Below, in pieces: positions 20,696 to 29,158 of a stretch of DNA of 64,000 bases. The notes under the pieces are model-generated. The model was given only the letters and a program-made list of their open reading frames with translations, had not been told where the DNA came from and ran no database searches. Position 1 is the first letter of the stretch, and every line of letters starts with the position of its first letter. A program made the position numbers and the translations under genes. The stretch is taken from assembly GCF_009904055.1 (NCBI RefSeq), contig NZ_WYDP01000002.1, positions 1-64,000 of the forward strand. The letters are read 5' to 3'. Source of the DNA: Rubellimicrobium sp. CFH 75288 (GTDB taxonomy: Bacteria > Pseudomonadota > Alphaproteobacteria > Rhodobacterales > Rhodobacteraceae).

Positions 20696-21258
20696 CAGGG
20701 AGGGCTTTCGGACGGGGGGCAGGCGCGGGGCCGGTCGGATTCCTCCGCAAGGGGCCCGCAGGGGTCGAGCTGGGTCCAGAGAAAGACGCGCCCGTCGGGA
20801 AAGAGCGCCGCCACGCGGTCCACGCCGCGCACGACGCCGGCCTCGGACAGCACGGCCCGCGCCTCGCCGCGCTCGAGCGCCTCGCCGATGGCGCGGGCGT
20901 CGAAGCAGTCGAACCAGCCGGGCGCGACGAGGGGGCGCGGGAAGGGATAGGGGAGGAGCGCGACAGGGTCCTGCGGCGGCAGGGTCGCGCAGGCGCGGAA
21001 GCGGATGGGCGAGGAATCGCTGTCGATGCCGCGGAACCCCTCGGCGGGGACGGCCTCGGCCGCGCCGCCGGGGCGGGCGAGCAGGACCGCGTCGGCCGAG
21101 ACCTCGCGGTAGAAGGCGCGGGTCTGGAGCCACCACATCGCCGCGCCCGCGACGAGCGCGGTCAGAAGGAGCCCGAGGACGAGAAGCCGCGCGGGCGTGA
21201 GCGGCGCCACGAGCCCCGCGCGGGCGGGCGGCTGGCCGGGAGGCGGGCGGGCGGTCAT
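20695..21258 (-). CDS. Single-span membrane protein between glyQ and glyS (DUF6446-like)
   Basis: A 187-residue protein with one N-terminal membrane helix (about residues 21-42, [20 protein letters not shown]) and a periplasmic domain. Conserved-looking stretches are [32 protein letters not shown] and [11 protein letters not shown], with three or four cysteines that could form disulfides. I recall this product from the same place in other Rhodobacteraceae as DUF6446; that assignment is from memory. Its ATG overlaps the glyQ stop by four bases and its stop overlaps the glyS start. It is therefore co-expressed with the synthetase, although no link to translation is apparent. Confidence 0.8.
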   Translation of the reverse strand: MTARPPPGQPPARAGLVAPLTPARLLVLGLLLTALVAGAAMWWLQTRAFYREVSADAVLLARPGGAAEAVPAEGFRGIDSDSSPIRFRACATLPPQDPVALLPYPFPRPLVAPGWFDCFDARAIGEALERGEARAVLSEAGVVRGVDRVAALFPDGRVFLWTQLDPCGPLAEESDRPRACPPSESPP

Positions 21259-22259
21259 GCGGGCGGCGCGTCCGGCCCCCCGAAGCCGCCCGCCTCGGTG
21301 CGCAGGAAGGCGTCGGCGCAGGCCCTGGCCAGCGCGCGGACGCGGCCGATATAGGCCTGCCGCTCGGTCACGGAGATGACGCCGCGCGCGTCGAGCAGGT
21401 TGAAGAGGTGGCTGGCCTTGATGCACTGGTCGTAGGCGGGGTGCGCCATGACGATGCGTCGCCCCGTGCGGGGGTCGGTCTCGGGCGCGTCGAGGAGGGC
21501 GCGGCACTCGGCCTCGGCATCCTCGAAGTGGCGCAGGAGGCGCGCGGTGTCGGCGGCGTCGAAGTTGTGGCGGGAATACTCGGCCTCGGCCTGGCGGAAC
21601 ACGTCGCCATAGGTGAGGGGGACAGGCGCGGCCGGGTCGTTGAAGGGCATGGCCATGACGTGGTCGGCGCCCAGCACGTACATCGCCAGACGCTCGAGCC
21701 CGTAGGTCAGCTCTCCGGGGACGGGGCGGCAATCGTGGCCGCCGACCTGCTGGAAATAGGTGAACTGCGACACCTCCATCCCGTCGCACCACACCTCCCA
21801 GCCCAGCCCCCAGGCGCCGAGCGTGGGGCTTTCCCAGTCGTCCTCGACAAAGCGGATGTCGTGGCGCGCGGGGTCGAGGCCGATGGCCCCGAGCGAGGCG
21901 AGATAAAGGTCCTGGAGATCCGGCGGTGAGGGCTTCAGCAGGACCTGGAACTGGTAGTAGTGCTGGAGGCGGTTGGGGTTGTCGCCGTAGCGCCCGTCGG
22001 TGGGCCGGCGCGAGGGCTGGACATAGGCCGCAGCCCAGGGGCGGGGCCCCAGCGCGCGCAGGGTGGTGGCCGGGTGGAACGTGCCCGCGCCCACCTCCAT
22101 GTCGTAGGGCTGGAGGATGGCGCAGCCCTGCCCGGCCCAGAAGTCCTGAAGGCGCAGGATCACGTCCTGGAACGAGCGCGGGCGGTCCGGCGCGGGGGCG
22201 CGCGCGGGACTCTGCGGGGCGGCGGCGACGGGCGTCGCGGGGGCGCGATCCTCTGGCAT
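21255..22259 (-). CDS. glyQ: Glycine-tRNA ligase alpha subunit
   Basis: Catalytic alpha chain of glycyl-tRNA synthetase. The protein has 334 residues, slightly long because of a Pro/Ala-rich N-terminal tail of about 28 residues before [13 protein letters not shown]. Family landmarks are [55 protein letters not shown] and FTYFQQVGG. The start has GGAGGGG close upstream. A promoter at 22284-22312 drives the three-gene operon. Confidence 0.96.
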   Translation of the reverse strand: MPEDRAPATPVAAAPQSPARAPAPDRPRSFQDVILRLQDFWAGQGCAILQPYDMEVGAGTFHPATTLRALGPRPWAAAYVQPSRRPTDGRYGDNPNRLQHYYQFQVLLKPSPPDLQDLYLASLGAIGLDPARHDIRFVEDDWESPTLGAWGLGWEVWCDGMEVSQFTYFQQVGGHDCRPVPGELTYGLERLAMYVLGADHVMAMPFNDPAAPVPLTYGDVFRQAEAEYSRHNFDAADTARLLRHFEDAEAECRALLDAPETDPRTGRRIVMAHPAYDQCIKASHLFNLLDARGVISVTERQAYIGRVRALARACADAFLRTEAGGFGGPDAPPA

Positions 22260-22283
22260 GGTCCCCTCCGGTCGGGCGCCCCT

Positions 22284-22312
22284 TCCCTAGTCGCGCCCCC
22301 CCGGCGGGGCAA
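22284..22312 (-). promoter_or_regulatory. Promoter of the glyQ operon
   Basis: On the minus strand TTGCCC (22307-22312), 17 bases, TAGGGA (22284-22289), 25 bases before the glyQ start. No glycine riboswitch-like structure fits in this leader. Confidence 0.6.
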
Positions 22313-22383
22313 GGGGGCCACGCTCGCCCTGCCCCGTCCGCCGCCCACGCGGATTTGTGCTGCGTCCCCCTTGCGCCTGCGGC

Positions 22384-22407
22384 ATCACCTGTCGCCGACA
22401 GGGTGAT
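22384..22407. promoter_or_regulatory. Inverted repeat upstream of the PG-binding pseudo-protease
   Basis: ATCACCTGTC and GACAGGGTGAT form an almost perfect inverted repeat (one bulged G) around a three-base centre. It lies 69 bases before the next plus-strand start. It could be an operator or a leader hairpin; nothing decides between them. Confidence 0.35.
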
Positions 22408-22475
22408 CCGGAGCGAGCAGCATGGGTGGCACGGCAGGGAGGGGGCGGGGCACGACGCCGGCCGGACGGGGGGGG

Positions 22476-24275
22476 ATGCGACGCAGGGCGGCATGGCGGT
22501 TCGCGTTGCTGGCGGCCGCCGCGCTGGCCGCCCCGCCGCTGGCGGCCCAGCAGCGCGCCGCGCCCGGCGGCACGGAGGCCGCCGAGCAGCGCGTGTGGCT
22601 TCAGGTCGAGGCTCTGCCCACCCTGGCGCGGGCGCAGGAGCGCGTGGCCGCCTATGCCGCGACCTTTCCCGACGTGCAGGGCTACTATCTCGGCTCCGGC
22701 TGGTACGGGATCGTGCTGGGTCCGCTGCCCCGCGCCGAAGCCCTGGCGCTGCGCACGCGCCTCCTGTCGGAAGGCCGCATCCCGCGCGATGCGTTCCTGG
22801 CCGACGGCGCCGCGTTCCGCCAGCGGTTCTGGCCGCTCGCGGCCGCCACGGAGGCGCTCACGGCCGACCGGCCGGCAGATGCGACCGAGGTGGCCGCCGC
22901 GGCCGCGGAGCCCGGGTCGCCCGCGGCCGTGCCGGTCCAGGCTCCGGCCCTGCCTGCCGAGGAGACGCCCGAGGAAGCCCGCGCCTCCGAGGCCGCCCTG
23001 AGCCAAGCCGAACGCGAACTGATCCAGGTGGCCCTGCGCTGGGCCGGCCTCTACGAGGGGGCGATCGACGGCGCGTTCGGACGCGGCACCCGCGCCGCCA
23101 TGGAAGCCTGGCAGCGGAGCCGGGGCGCGCGTCCGACCGGCATCCTGACCGCGCGCGAGCGGGCCGAGCTGCTCGCGGCCTACAACGCCCCGCTCGAGGG
23201 ACTGGGCGTGGAGACGGTGCGCGACGAGGCGGCCGGGATCGAGATCGCCCTGCCCCGCGCGATCCTGTCGCCCGAGCCCGTCCGCGAGCCGCCCTTCGTG
23301 CGCCACGACGCGCGCGACGGATCGGGCGTGCGCGTGGTCCTGATCTCGCAGGACGGGGACGAGGGGCGGCTGGGCGGTCTCTACGAGATCATGCAGACGC
23401 TGGAGATCGTTCCCCCCGAGGGGCCGCGGCGGAGGACGGCCGACGCGTTCGTGATCGAGGGGGCCGACGAGTCGATCCGCTCGACGACCTATGCCTGGCT
23501 GGTAGACGGGGAGATCAAGGGCTTCAGCCTGGTCTGGCCGGCCGCCGACGAGGAGCGGCGCGCGCGCCTGCTGGACGTGATGCGCGCGAGCTTCCGGCGC
23601 CTGCCGGGGACGCTCGACCCGTCGCTGCCCGCCACGGAGGAACAGGGCGTGGACCTCGTCTCGGGTCTGCAGGTGCGCAGGCCGCGCGCGACCGCCTCGG
23701 GCTTCTTCGTGGACCGTCAGGGCCGGGTGGTCACGAGCGCGGCGGCGGTGGAGGATTGTGCGGAGGTGACGGTGGACGGCGGCTTTGCCGCCAGCGTCGC
23801 GGCGCGGGAGGGTGCGCTGGCCGTCCTCGCGCCCGTCGAACCGCTCGCCCCGCGGGCGGTCGCCGCGTTCCAGACCGCCGTTCCCCGGCTGGCCTCCGAG
23901 ATCGCGGTGGCGGGCTATCCCTACGGGGCCGCCCTGGCCCAGCCGGCCCTGACCTTCGGCCGGCTCGCCGACCTCCGCGGTCTGGACGGCGAGGAGGACG
24001 TCAAGCGGCTGGACCTGGCGGCGCAGGCCGGAGACGCGGGCGGGCCGGTCCTCGATGCCGGGGGCGCCGTGCTCGGGATGCTCCTGCCGCGCGCCGGAGG
24101 GGGAACACGCGCCCTGCCCGCCAGCGTGGCCTATGCGCTGGAGGCCGAGGCGATCGTGGCGGCGCTGGGCCGGGTGGGGGTGCAGGCGCAGACGACCGAG
24201 GGGCTGGTCCCCGTGGGCCCCGAGCGGCTGACGCGGGAGGCCGCAGGCTTCACGGTCCTCGTGAGCTGCTGGTAG
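22476..24275 (+). CDS. Secreted SPOR-like/peptidoglycan-binding protein with inactive trypsin-like domain
   Basis: Exported protein of 599 residues. A signal peptide starts at MRRRAAWRF and ends near LAAQQ (residue 26). Residues about 35-105 look SPOR-like (repeated YLGSGWYGIVLGPL pattern). A Pro/Ala/Glu linker follows, then a PG_binding_1 domain about 176-240 (GAIDGAFGRGTRAAMEAWQ). The C-terminal third has a chymotrypsin-like protease fold. All three triad positions appear to be alanine: Ala423 where TNAHVV has His, Ala447 where DLALL has Asp, and Ala521 in GDAGGPV where Ser is usual. It is therefore probably a non-catalytic wall-binding scaffold. ATG 22476 is preferred because it begins the signal peptide; ATG 22422 is possible. 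Confidence 0.85.
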   Translation: MRRRAAWRFALLAAAALAAPPLAAQQRAAPGGTEAAEQRVWLQVEALPTLARAQERVAAYAATFPDVQGYYLGSGWYGIVLGPLPRAEALALRTRLLSEGRIPRDAFLADGAAFRQRFWPLAAATEALTADRPADATEVAAAAAEPGSPAAVPVQAPALPAEETPEEARASEAALSQAERELIQVALRWAGLYEGAIDGAFGRGTRAAMEAWQRSRGARPTGILTARERAELLAAYNAPLEGLGVETVRDEAAGIEIALPRAILSPEPVREPPFVRHDARDGSGVRVVLISQDGDEGRLGGLYEIMQTLEIVPPEGPRRRTADAFVIEGADESIRSTTYAWLVDGEIKGFSLVWPAADEERRARLLDVMRASFRRLPGTLDPSLPATEEQGVDLVSGLQVRRPRATASGFFVDRQGRVVTSAAAVEDCAEVTVDGGFAASVAAREGALAVLAPVEPLAPRAVAAFQTAVPRLASEIAVAGYPYGAALAQPALTFGRLADLRGLDGEEDVKRLDLAAQAGDAGGPVLDAGGAVLGMLLPRAGGGTRALPASVAYALEAEAIVAALGRVGVQAQTTEGLVPVGPERLTREAAGFTVLVSCW

Positions 24276-24370
24276 GCTGAGGCGGCCGGGGCGCGGTCCT
24301 GCCCCGCCGGCGCCCCATTCCGGCCGCGGGAGATTGCGACAGGGGGCCGCGTCCGCCGCGAGAGGCTCCG

Positions 24371-25429
24371 ATGGTTCATCCCTATCGCTCCCTTCCGCCC
24401 CGCGCGCTCTGGCACGACGGCGTCGCCGGGGCCGACCGTCACCGCTTCGCCGATCTCTGGCGGCCCCGCCATGCGCTGACGCGCGACACCCGCATCGCCA
24501 CCTTCGGAAGCTGCTTTGCCCGCCATGTCGCGCGCGCGCTGCGCGAGGCGGGCTGCACCGTGCTCGACGCCGAGCCGCGCCCGCCCATGATGCCGCCTGC
24601 GGTCGCGGAGGCGAGGGGATACGGCGTCTTCGCGGCGCGCACCGGCAACGTCTATACCGCGCGCCAGATGCGCGAGCTTCTGGAGGATGCCGCGACGGGC
24701 CGCGTCGATCCGCGCCTCGTCTGGCGGCGCGGCGCGCGCTTCGTGGACGCGCTGCGCCCGCGGATCGAGCCGCTGGGAATGGGTTCGGAGGCCGAGGTGC
24801 TGGCGCTGCGGGCCTGGCATCTGGAGCGGCTGGCCCGGACGCTGCGGCAGGCCGAGACCCTTGTCCTCACGCTCGGGCTGACCGAGTTCTGGGAGGATGC
24901 GGAGGCGGGACGCGCCCTGCCCCTCTGCCCCGGCGTGGCGGGCGGGACGTTCGACCCGTCCCGCCACCTGTGGCGGCAGGCGCGCAGCGCGGAGGTGCTA
25001 GAGGAGTTGCGGACCATCCGGCGCCTCCTGGAGCGGTTCCGGCCGGGGATGCGGATGCTGCTGACCGTCTCGCCCGTGCCGCTGGCCGCGACCGCGTCGG
25101 GCGACCACGTCCTTCTGGCCACGACGCGCGCCAAGGCGGTGCTGCGCGCGGCGGTGGCCGAGTTCGTGGAGGACACGCCCGAGGCCGACTATTTCCCGGC
25201 CCTGGAACTCGCCACCCATCCGGCCTGCGCCACCGGCCGGTGGTGGGAGCCGGACTGGCGCGGCGTGACGGCCGAGGGCGTCGGGCGGATCATGGGCGTC
25301 TTCCTGGCCGCGCAGGGTCTCGGCCCGGCGCTCCCGCCAAGACCTCTGCCGGCGGAAGCTGCCGATCCCGAGGCGGCCGAGGACGCGTCCTGCGACGAGA
25401 TCCTTCTCGCCTCGGTCGCGCGCCGATGA
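24371..25429 (+). CDS. GSCFA-domain protein
   Basis: A 352-residue protein of the GSCFA family, a relative of SGNH hydrolases named for its motif, here TFGSCFARH near residue 46 with the presumed nucleophilic serine. Other recognisable parts are YGVFAARTGNVYTARQM, LTLGLTEFWED near 180 and LLTVSPVPLAAT near 235. Bacterial GSCFA proteins are thought to act on surface polysaccharides or lipids, but substrates are unknown. No signal peptide. Its stop overlaps the start of the following SGNH-like gene (ATGA), so the two are made together. Confidence 0.88.
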   Translation: MVHPYRSLPPRALWHDGVAGADRHRFADLWRPRHALTRDTRIATFGSCFARHVARALREAGCTVLDAEPRPPMMPPAVAEARGYGVFAARTGNVYTARQMRELLEDAATGRVDPRLVWRRGARFVDALRPRIEPLGMGSEAEVLALRAWHLERLARTLRQAETLVLTLGLTEFWEDAEAGRALPLCPGVAGGTFDPSRHLWRQARSAEVLEELRTIRRLLERFRPGMRMLLTVSPVPLAATASGDHVLLATTRAKAVLRAAVAEFVEDTPEADYFPALELATHPACATGRWWEPDWRGVTAEGVGRIMGVFLAAQGLGPALPPRPLPAEAADPEAAEDASCDEILLASVARR

Positions 25430-26235
25430 CGCGGATCGCGGTGATCGGCAACAGCCATCTGGCCTGCCTGCGGGAGGCCTGGGCCGGAGGAGCCATCCGG
25501 CGGGAGGGGCGGGCGACGGACTTCCTGGGCCTGCACGGCGACGGCCTTCTGGACACGGTGATCGAGGGAGGCACGCTGCGGGCCGCCTCGGACGCCACGG
25601 CGGCCCAGCTCGTGCGGCTGAACGGCACGGACCGGCTGCGGCTGGACGGCGTCGGGGCGGTGGTGGTCGCGGGCTGCATGATGGCACCCGCCACGGCGGC
25701 TCGGATCTGGCGCGACATGCGCTGGTGGGGCCTGCCCTCGCTTCACGCGGCCGGAGATCTCGCGGATCTGGAGGCGGCCTTCGTGCCGCGCGCGGCGGCC
25801 GCGGCCGCGCTGCGCGCGCATCTGGAGGCAAGCCTCGCGCTGCGGCTGGCCCGGCGTCTTGTCGCTGCGGGGGTGCGCGTCCTCGTGGCCAGCCAGCCGC
25901 GGCCCTGCGAGACCGTCCTCGACCGGCCCCGCCCCCTCGCGCTGAGCGCGCGCGCCGCGGTGATGGCGGGCGACGGCGCGCACCTGTCGGCCTTCCACGA
26001 GGGCGTCGCCAGGGCCGCCTGCGCGGCGGCGGGGGCGCTCTATGTCCCCCAGCCCGAGGCGACCCGGATACGGGGCATGCTGACCGCACGGCCCTTCACC
26101 GAGGGCGCCCTGCGCCTCGCCCCCCGGCCCGGCCAGCGCCAGCCCCCCGAGGACGCGATCCACGCCAATGCGCGCTACGGCGCCTTGATGCTCGGGGCGA
26201 TCTGGGCGGCTGTCGAAGGGCGGCAGGCCGCCTGA
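25426..26235 (+). CDS. SGNH-hydrolase-like protein, uncharacterised
   Basis: A 269-residue soluble protein without a signal peptide. It opens with TRIAVIGNSHLACLREAW, a beta strand plus a block I-like GNSH motif, and ends with DAIHANARYGALMLGAIW, where a histidine sits in the place of the SGNH C-terminal catalytic block. The middle is alanine/arginine-rich with few landmarks. The four-base overlap with the GSCFA gene suggests a joint task, perhaps modifying the same glycan. Catalytic activity is inferred from the two end motifs only. Confidence 0.72.
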   Translation: MTRIAVIGNSHLACLREAWAGGAIRREGRATDFLGLHGDGLLDTVIEGGTLRAASDATAAQLVRLNGTDRLRLDGVGAVVVAGCMMAPATAARIWRDMRWWGLPSLHAAGDLADLEAAFVPRAAAAAALRAHLEASLALRLARRLVAAGVRVLVASQPRPCETVLDRPRPLALSARAAVMAGDGAHLSAFHEGVARAACAAAGALYVPQPEATRIRGMLTARPFTEGALRLAPRPGQRQPPEDAIHANARYGALMLGAIWAAVEGRQAA

Positions 26236-26292
26236 CGGTTGCGAAACGCGACGGACGCCCCACATCCGGCAAGGACCGCCAAAGGGAGACGG

Positions 26293-26361
26293 ATGATGAA
26301 GCGTGTTCTGGTGAAGCTGCTCTTGGGCCTCGTGCTCAAGCGCCTGGGACGGCGGCGATAG
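26293..26361 (+). CDS. Candidate 22-residue cationic hydrophobic peptide
   Basis: Translation of 22 codons gives two methionines, KRVLVKLLLGLVLKRLGRRR and a TAG stop. A GGGAG ribosome site lies five bases upstream of the first ATG, and a 13-bp terminator hairpin starts three bases after the stop. The central leucine/valine run is flanked by basic residues. It could be a short membrane-associated helix of the kind seen in small regulatory membrane peptides or type I toxins. It follows the SGNH-like gene by 57 bases. No homologue is known to me, and coding status is inferred from the ribosome site and terminator framing. Confidence 0.5.
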   Translation: MMKRVLVKLLLGLVLKRLGRRR

Positions 26362-26363
26362 AC

Positions 26364-26399
26364 CCGGAGGGCTCCGGGTCCCGCCGCGGAGCCCTCCGG
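26364..26399. terminator. Strong hairpin terminator, probably bidirectional
   Basis: CCGGAGGGCTCCG (26364-26376) and CGGAGCCCTCCGG (26387-26399) pair perfectly over 13 bp with a 10-base loop. It separates the plus-strand peptide gene from the minus-strand osmC, whose stop is at 26404. There is no long T-run, as is usual in such GC-rich genomes. Confidence 0.7.
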
Positions 26400-26403
26400 C
26401 CCG

Positions 26404-26832
26404 TCAAGCCAGCCGGGCGTCGAGCGTGATCTCGGCACCGGCCAGCAGCCTGGAGACGGGGCAGCCGGACTTGGTCTCCTCGGCGATCCGCTGGAACACC
26501 TCCTCGGTGGCGCCGGGGATGGCGGCCACGACGTCGAGATGGATGCGGGTGATGGCGGCCCCGCCCTCGCCCGTCTCGAGCGTGACGGTGCTGGTCGCGT
26601 CGATCGAATCGGCGACAAGCCCCTCCTTTTCGAGACCCGCGCTCATGGCCATGGCATAGCAGGCCGCATGGGCGGCGCCGATCAGTTCCTCGGGATTGGT
26701 GCCCCGCTCCTCGCCGAACCGCCTGGCGAAGCTATAGGCCTGATCCGCGAGAGAGCCGGTCTCGGTGGAGACGGTGCCCCGACCCTCGCGGAGATTGCCT
26801 TGCCAGCGGGCCTTGCCGTGCTTGCGGATCAT
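26404..26832 (-). CDS. osmC: OsmC-family peroxiredoxin
   Basis: Thiol peroxidase of the OsmC/Ohr fold, reducing organic hydroperoxides in the cytoplasm. The protein has 142 residues, the normal size. The two redox cysteines are visible in AACYAMAMS near residue 60 and GCPVSRLL near 125. The N-terminus KHGKARWQGNLREGRGTVSTETG points to OsmC rather than Ohr. ATG 26832 has GGGGAGG upstream. Divergent from the helicase gene. Confidence 0.93.
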   Translation of the reverse strand: MIRKHGKARWQGNLREGRGTVSTETGSLADQAYSFARRFGEERGTNPEELIGAAHAACYAMAMSAGLEKEGLVADSIDATSTVTLETGEGGAAITRIHLDVVAAIPGATEEVFQRIAEETKSGCPVSRLLAGAEITLDARLA

Positions 26833-26914
26833 GCCGTCCTCCCCTGTTGCGGTGGCGCTCCGCAAACTAGGGCGGACGCCCCGCCGCGCCAGGGTCCCGG
26901 CGGAGCGGACGCCC

Positions 26915-26943
26915 TTGACCTTTCGTCGCTTTTCGCCTACGCG
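26915..26943 (+). promoter_or_regulatory. Promoter of the DEAD-box helicase
   Basis: TTGACC (26915-26920), 17 bases rich in T, TACGCG (26938-26943). It leaves a leader of about 90 bases before the TTG start. Confidence 0.5.
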
Positions 26944-27042
26944 CGAGGCGTGACAGATCAGCCCCGGCAATCCGGCCGGGCCGGCCGCGCGAGCGAGGAT
27001 GCGGCCAGACCACGCCGCCCCCCAGACTTGCAAGGAACGCGT

Positions 27043-28506
27043 TTGACCCAGTTCACCGATCTTCCCCTCGACCCCCGCGTGCTGCAGGCGGTGGCCGAGG
27101 CGGGCTATACCACGCCCACGCCGATCCAGATGCAGGCCATCCCGCCCGCCGTGGAGGGACGCGACGTCCTCGGCATCGCCCAGACGGGGACGGGCAAGAC
27201 CGCCTCCTTCGTGCTGCCCATGATCACGCGGCTGCAGCGCGGGCGGGCGCGGGCGCGGATGCCGCGCTCGCTCGTCCTGTGCCCGACGCGGGAACTCGCC
27301 GCGCAGGTGGCCGAGAACTTCGACAAGTACGCCGCCCATGTGAAGCTCTCCAAGGCGCTGCTGATCGGGGGCGTCTCGTTCAAGGACCAGGACGCGCTGA
27401 TCGACCGGGGCGTGGACGTGCTGATCGCCACGCCGGGGCGGCTGCTGGATCACTTCGAGCGCGGCAAGCTCCTGCTGACCGGGATCGAGATCATGGTCGT
27501 GGACGAGGCCGACCGGATGCTCGACATGGGTTTCATCCCCGACATCGAGCGCATCTTCGGCCTGCTGCGGCCCGGCTCGTTCCAGACGCTGTTCTTCTCG
27601 GCCACCATGGCCAAGGAGATCGAGCGGCTGACCAAGGCGTTCCTGCGCGACCCCGTCAAGGTGGAGGTCGCCCGCCGCGCCACCGCGGCCGAGACGATCG
27701 AGCAGGGCCTGGTGATGATCGAGGGGTCCCGCCGCGAGGCCGAGGCGGGCGAGAAGCGGGCCGTCCTGCGCGCCCTCATCGATGCCGAAGGCGAGGCCTG
27801 CACCAACGCCATCGTCTTCTGCAACCGCAAGGTGGACGTGGACGTGGTGGCCAAGTCCCTCCGGAAGCACGGCTACGACGCCGAGCCGATCCACGGCGAC
27901 CTGGACCAGTCGCAGCGCACGCGGACGCTGGATGCGTTCCGCGAGGGGCGGCTGCGGCTGCTCGTGGCCTCGGACGTGGCAGCGCGGGGTCTCGATATCC
28001 CGGCGGTGAGCCACGTGTTCAACTTCGACGTGCCCACGCACAGCGAGGATTACGTCCACCGGATCGGACGCACCGGGCGGGCGGGCCGGTCGGGCAAGGC
28101 GCTGACCATCGCGGCGCCGCGCGACGACAAGCTGGTGGCTGCCATCGAGGCGCTGATCGGGCGCGAGATCCCCCGGGTACCCGTTCCCGCAAGCCCCGCA
28201 TCCCGCCGTCCGGCCGCAGAGGGCGAGCGCCGCGAGCCTCGACAGGACCGGCCCCGGACCCGCCGCGACGAGCGTCCGGCGGCGCGGGGAGGCGCGGCCG
28301 AAGGGCCCGGTCCGCAGCTCCTCGCCCCCCGGCCCGAGGAGCGGCGGCAGGACGAGGAGACGCCGGCCGCCCCGTCCCCGCGCAGGGCAGGGCGCGGCGA
28401 CGACCGCCGGCGCCGTCCCGAGGAGCGCGAGGACCGCGTGGTCGGCATGGGCGACGACGTGCCCGCCTTCATCCGCATGAGCTTCGAGGAACGCCTTGCC
28501 GGCTGA
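27043..28506 (+). CDS. DEAD-box RNA helicase
   Basis: ATP-dependent RNA helicase of 487 residues, RhlE-like. Motifs in order: Q motif PTPIQMQAIP, motif I AQTGTGKT near residue 48, PTRELA, TPGRLLDH, DEAD (VVDEADRMLDMGF) near 155, SATM, VFCNRK, ASDVAARGLDIP and HRIGRTGRAGRSG. The last 110 residues are a charged, disordered tail rich in Arg, Pro and Glu, typical of RNA-binding tails. The start is TTG 27043 with AAGGA five bases upstream; homologues begin at the same TQFTDLPLDP. Likely roles are ribosome assembly or mRNA decay. Confidence 0.94.
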   Translation: MTQFTDLPLDPRVLQAVAEAGYTTPTPIQMQAIPPAVEGRDVLGIAQTGTGKTASFVLPMITRLQRGRARARMPRSLVLCPTRELAAQVAENFDKYAAHVKLSKALLIGGVSFKDQDALIDRGVDVLIATPGRLLDHFERGKLLLTGIEIMVVDEADRMLDMGFIPDIERIFGLLRPGSFQTLFFSATMAKEIERLTKAFLRDPVKVEVARRATAAETIEQGLVMIEGSRREAEAGEKRAVLRALIDAEGEACTNAIVFCNRKVDVDVVAKSLRKHGYDAEPIHGDLDQSQRTRTLDAFREGRLRLLVASDVAARGLDIPAVSHVFNFDVPTHSEDYVHRIGRTGRAGRSGKALTIAAPRDDKLVAAIEALIGREIPRVPVPASPASRRPAAEGERREPRQDRPRTRRDERPAARGGAAEGPGPQLLAPRPEERRQDEETPAAPSPRRAGRGDDRRRRPEEREDRVVGMGDDVPAFIRMSFEERLAG

Positions 28507-29143
28507 CCTGCGGGGCCTGGCGCTGGTCGGGCTGATGGCGGCCGCGACGGCTTGGGCGGCCCCGGCCGCAGCCGGAAGCTGCGTGGCCCGCGTCAACGGG
28601 CAGGAGCTCATCATCGTGCCGGAGGATTGGGGCGCCGCGCGGCCCGGCCTGCGCGAGCGGCTGCTGACCTGGCCGCAGCGGAACTGGGACCGCGCCTGGG
28701 GCGAGCGGACCGCCTGCGACAGCGCGGTGGTGACACGTTTCCTGGCCGAAACGATGCGGCTCGACCAGACCGAAGGCTACTGCCTCGCCCCCGGCGAGGA
28801 AGGCTGGCTTCTGGTCCCGGGCGCGAGGAACTGGCGCGGCCGCTGCACCGCGACGACCTGCGAACGGATCGGCATGGCGGCGGACGGCGCGGTCGAGATC
28901 GGCCGCCGCGTGGCGGGGCTGGCCCTGGGCAACCCTCCCCCGGAGGCCGATCGCGGCCGGCTGGAGGCCATCGCCCACGGAACGGGCGCCCTGCTGCTGC
29001 GCGGGCAGGCCGGCGCGGTGGCGGGGGCGCTGGGACAGGCGGCCGGCGCCCTGGGCACGGCGCTGGCCTCTCCGGCGGCGGCCGGGGCGGCGGCGGTCAC
29101 CGTGATGGCCGTGGGGGGCGCGGTCTACCTGTGTTCGGACTGA
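28496..29143 (+). CDS. Exported cysteine-containing protein (DUF4453-like)
   Basis: A 215-residue protein with an N-terminal signal peptide (to about AAAGS at residue 28), a central domain and a hydrophobic Ala/Gly-rich C-terminus ending in VYLCSD. The central domain holds WPQRNWDRAWGE, CDSAVVTRFLAET, GYCLAPGEEGWLLVPG and RNWRGRCTATTCERI, with paired cysteines. It resembles what I recall as DUF4453, of unknown function. The start is TTG 28496 with GAGGAA just upstream, overlapping the helicase stop by 11 bases, so translation is likely coupled to the helicase. The next in-frame ATG (28532) would destroy the signal peptide. Confidence 0.75.
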   Translation: MPADLRGLALVGLMAAATAWAAPAAAGSCVARVNGQELIIVPEDWGAARPGLRERLLTWPQRNWDRAWGERTACDSAVVTRFLAETMRLDQTEGYCLAPGEEGWLLVPGARNWRGRCTATTCERIGMAADGAVEIGRRVAGLALGNPPPEADRGRLEAIAHGTGALLLRGQAGAVAGALGQAAGALGTALASPAAAGAAAVTVMAVGGAVYLCSD

Positions 29144-29158
29144 CCCGCCCCCGCCGTC

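Noticed and set aside
22422-22475. Upstream ATG for the PG-binding pseudo-protease
   Set aside because: The additional Gly/Arg/Thr-rich residues would bury the signal peptide that begins at MRRRAAWRF.
26949-27042. GTG start lengthening the DEAD-box helicase by about 31 residues
   Set aside because: No ribosome site and no conserved sequence before LTQFTDLPLD, while TTG 27043 has AAGGA at ideal spacing.
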